Part shown: one piece after another, positions 62,866 through 64,000 of the stretch | How the letters are laid out: the number at the start of each line of letters is the position of its first letter | How positions within the stretch are numbered: position 1 is the first letter of the stretch | Source of the DNA: JACKNG01 sp050184115 | GTDB taxonomy: Bacteria > Pseudomonadota > Gammaproteobacteria > Ga0077536 | Assembly: GCA_050184115.1 (NCBI GenBank) | Contig: JBFXAQ010000001.1 | Coordinates: forward strand, 744,001 to 808,000 | DNA length: 64,000 bases | Reading direction: 5' to 3' | The notes under the pieces: generated by a model | Told to the model about the DNA's origin: nothing | The model's input: the letters and a program-made list of their open reading frames with translations, nothing else | Database searches by the model: none | Position numbers and translations under genes: made by a program

Positions 62866-63402
62866 GTGCCCAACCCCGCCCACCTGCTGAGCCTGTCGCG
62901 CATGCTGGCCGCACCGCCCGCGGCCTGGGCGCTGTGGGCCGACGTCGCCTGGCTGTCGTGCACGCTCTATGCGTGGGCGGTGCTGTCGGATGTCTGCGAC
63001 GGCCGTCTCGCGCGGCGTCGCGGCGAGGCGTCCGAGCTCGGCACGCTGCTCGATCACGGTGCCGATTGCCTGTTCGTCACGCTGCTCATCGCGACAGCGG
63101 CCGCGCGCGGCCTGCTGCCGCTGGCACTGCCGGTTCTGATCGTGTTCGCCTTCGCCCGTTACGCCTGGGCGGCGCGCCTGGGTGCGGGCACCTTCCGCGG
63201 TTCGCGCCTCGGCCGCGCCAACGGGATCGGCTATTTCGTCATTGCCGGCGCGGCGCTGGTCGTGAGTCACTTCGACCCCGCGCCCTGGGCGACCACCGTG
63301 CTTGCTGCCGGCGGCTGGCTGGTGCTGCTGTCGACGGTGGTGCTGCTCATGCGTGGACCGCGCGGCTGGTTGTTCGCGGGACGCCACGTGCAGCGCTCAT
63401 GA
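62866..63402 (+). CDS. CDP-alcohol phosphatidyltransferase
   Basis: This 178-residue membrane protein with about five helices carries the full catalytic signature D-V-C-D-G-R-L-A-R, eight residues, G-T-L-L-D-H-G-A-D (DG-x2-AR-x8-G-x3-D-x3-D) at residues 42-68. The family moves a phosphatidyl or similar group from CDP-diacylglycerol to an alcohol such as glycerol phosphate, serine or inositol. The acceptor is not known here. It starts with GTG at 62866. Confidence 0.88.
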   Translation: MPNPAHLLSLSRMLAAPPAAWALWADVAWLSCTLYAWAVLSDVCDGRLARRRGEASELGTLLDHGADCLFVTLLIATAAARGLLPLALPVLIVFAFARYAWAARLGAGTFRGSRLGRANGIGYFVIAGAALVVSHFDPAPWATTVLAAGGWLVLLSTVVLLMRGPRGWLFAGRHVQRS

Positions 63403-64000
63403 CGGCGCGTCCGGCGTGCTGTCTCCGAACAGCTCGCGGTTGGCGCGCGGCAGGAAGAGCACGCCGATGGCGGCATTGAACAGCACGAAGAAGGTATGCA
63501 TGACGAGGCTGAAGGCGCCGACTTCCGGGTAGTCGGGGAACAGCACCGTCCATAGCACCAGCGCGCCGGCGTGGAAGGGCAGCGGCAGGGCGGCGGCGAG
63601 GAAGATCACCGGCAGGAAGGCGAGCATGCGGCCGAACTCGACCTCGACGTTGAAGAGTTCGAGCGCGAGTGTGTAGACGATCACCGCGCCGATGAGATTG
63701 GGCGCCTTCAACAGCACGATCAGCAGGTAATGACGCGGTGTGGCGAGCCGGAAAGCGCGGCAGGCCTGCGCCTCGCGCAGGCGCGAACGCGGCAGCAGGC
63801 GGCCACGGAAGTAGGCGATGTGCAGCGGCAGGTAGAGCGCGGCGAGGGCGAAGGTGGCGGGCAGGATGGTCGCCAGCGGCAGCCGCGACGAGGCCGCCTC
63901 GACCAGCGGGTAGTACAGCGCCACGCCGACGGCCGAGAACAGCAGCAGCTGGTAGATCTCCATCATGCCGAGCAGCACCATCGAGGACAGCGCCTGCCAC
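63397..64000 (-). CDS. Multi-pass membrane protein, partial (cut by right edge)
   Basis: At least 200 residues with about six hydrophobic helices are present, and the frame is still open at the window edge (W-Q-A-L-S-S-M-V-L-L-G-M-M-E-I-Y). The C-terminus is complete at 63397. It converges with and overlaps the CDP-alcohol transferase by 6 bases. A flippase-like (UPF0104) identity is possible from its position near lipid genes, but I cannot support it from motifs. Confidence 0.6.
   Translation of the reverse strand, partial: WQALSSMVLLGMMEIYQLLLFSAVGVALYYPLVEAASSRLPLATILPATFALAALYLPLHIAYFRGRLLPRSRLREAQACRAFRLATPRHYLLIVLLKAPNLIGAVIVYTLALELFNVEVEFGRMLAFLPVIFLAAALPLPFHAGALVLWTVLFPDYPEVGAFSLVMHTFFVLFNAAIGVLFLPRANRELFGDSTPDAPS

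Overview
The window is about 64 kb of very GC-rich bacterial chromosome (roughly two thirds G+C or more by eye). It fits a gammaproteobacterium, probably an uncultured or lightly studied lineage. The evidence is conserved gene order: nudJ-mnmA, rng-yhdP with tldD nearby, alaC-hom-thrC, an RpfE-type gene next to recJ, and recJ-prfB-lysS with the classical programmed frameshift in prfB. NhaB, AcnA and a DUF2058 protein agree with this. I see no rRNA, tRNA, transposase, phage gene or CRISPR array.

Layout. 1-8.7 kb, minus strand: nitroreductase (cut by the left edge), small lipoprotein, serine hydrolase and arfB, nhaB, acnA, mnmA and nudJ. 8.7-14.2 kb: yhdP and rng, also minus. 14.5-17.2 kb, plus: a GlgC-like protein whose catalytic residues are replaced, and an orphan GlcD-type flavoprotein, followed by tldD on the minus strand. 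18.9-28.3 kb, plus: a housekeeping run of alaC, hom, thrC, an RpfE-like gene, recJ, prfB and lysS. 28.5-30.5 kb, plus: a three-gene RiPP operon of the HvfABC/bufferin type (EGKCG-repeat precursor, DUF692/MNIO enzyme, DUF2063 partner), followed by a membrane-anchored FMN glutamate-synthase-domain protein. 32.2-37.9 kb, minus: a GGDEF/degenerate-EAL membrane protein with three CRP-like palindromes upstream, argG, an alpha/beta hydrolase and a NUDIX hydrolase. 38.2-46.1 kb: DUF488 protein, TPR protein, a 40-residue membrane peptide, a molybdopterin oxidoreductase, a decayed PHB-depolymerase-type esterase, an N-acyl-D-amino-acid deacylase and a haloalkane-dehalogenase-like hydrolase. 46.2-56.6 kb, plus: Na/Pi cotransporter, thiolase, DUF1329 protein, SDR, lipoprotein, cupin with a histone-H1-like tail, two GST-fold proteins, DUF2058 protein, a glutaredoxin/IscA-like/rhodanese fusion and an uncharacterised protein. 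56.6-64 kb: membrane proteins, MFS transporter, two PEP-CTERM-related secreted proteins (one behind a sigma-54 promoter), a Tat-exported protein and a small lipid/membrane cluster cut by the right edge.

The most notable content is as follows. (1) The copper-binding-type RiPP operon. (2) The probably non-catalytic AGPase homologue. (3) A dispersed REP-like repeat family with a GGGG(A/T)CAGACC core, found at four intergenic sites and always close to the 3' end of a gene. (4) Three GTGA-N6-TCAC palindromes ahead of a c-di-GMP gene. (5) The three-domain glutaredoxin fusion whose IscA-like domain has lost its cysteines. (6) A CxxCxxxC insertion in threonine synthase.

All names rest on reading motifs and remembered family features; no database search was run. 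Start codons were chosen by Shine-Dalgarno match, family alignment from memory and overlap with the upstream gene.
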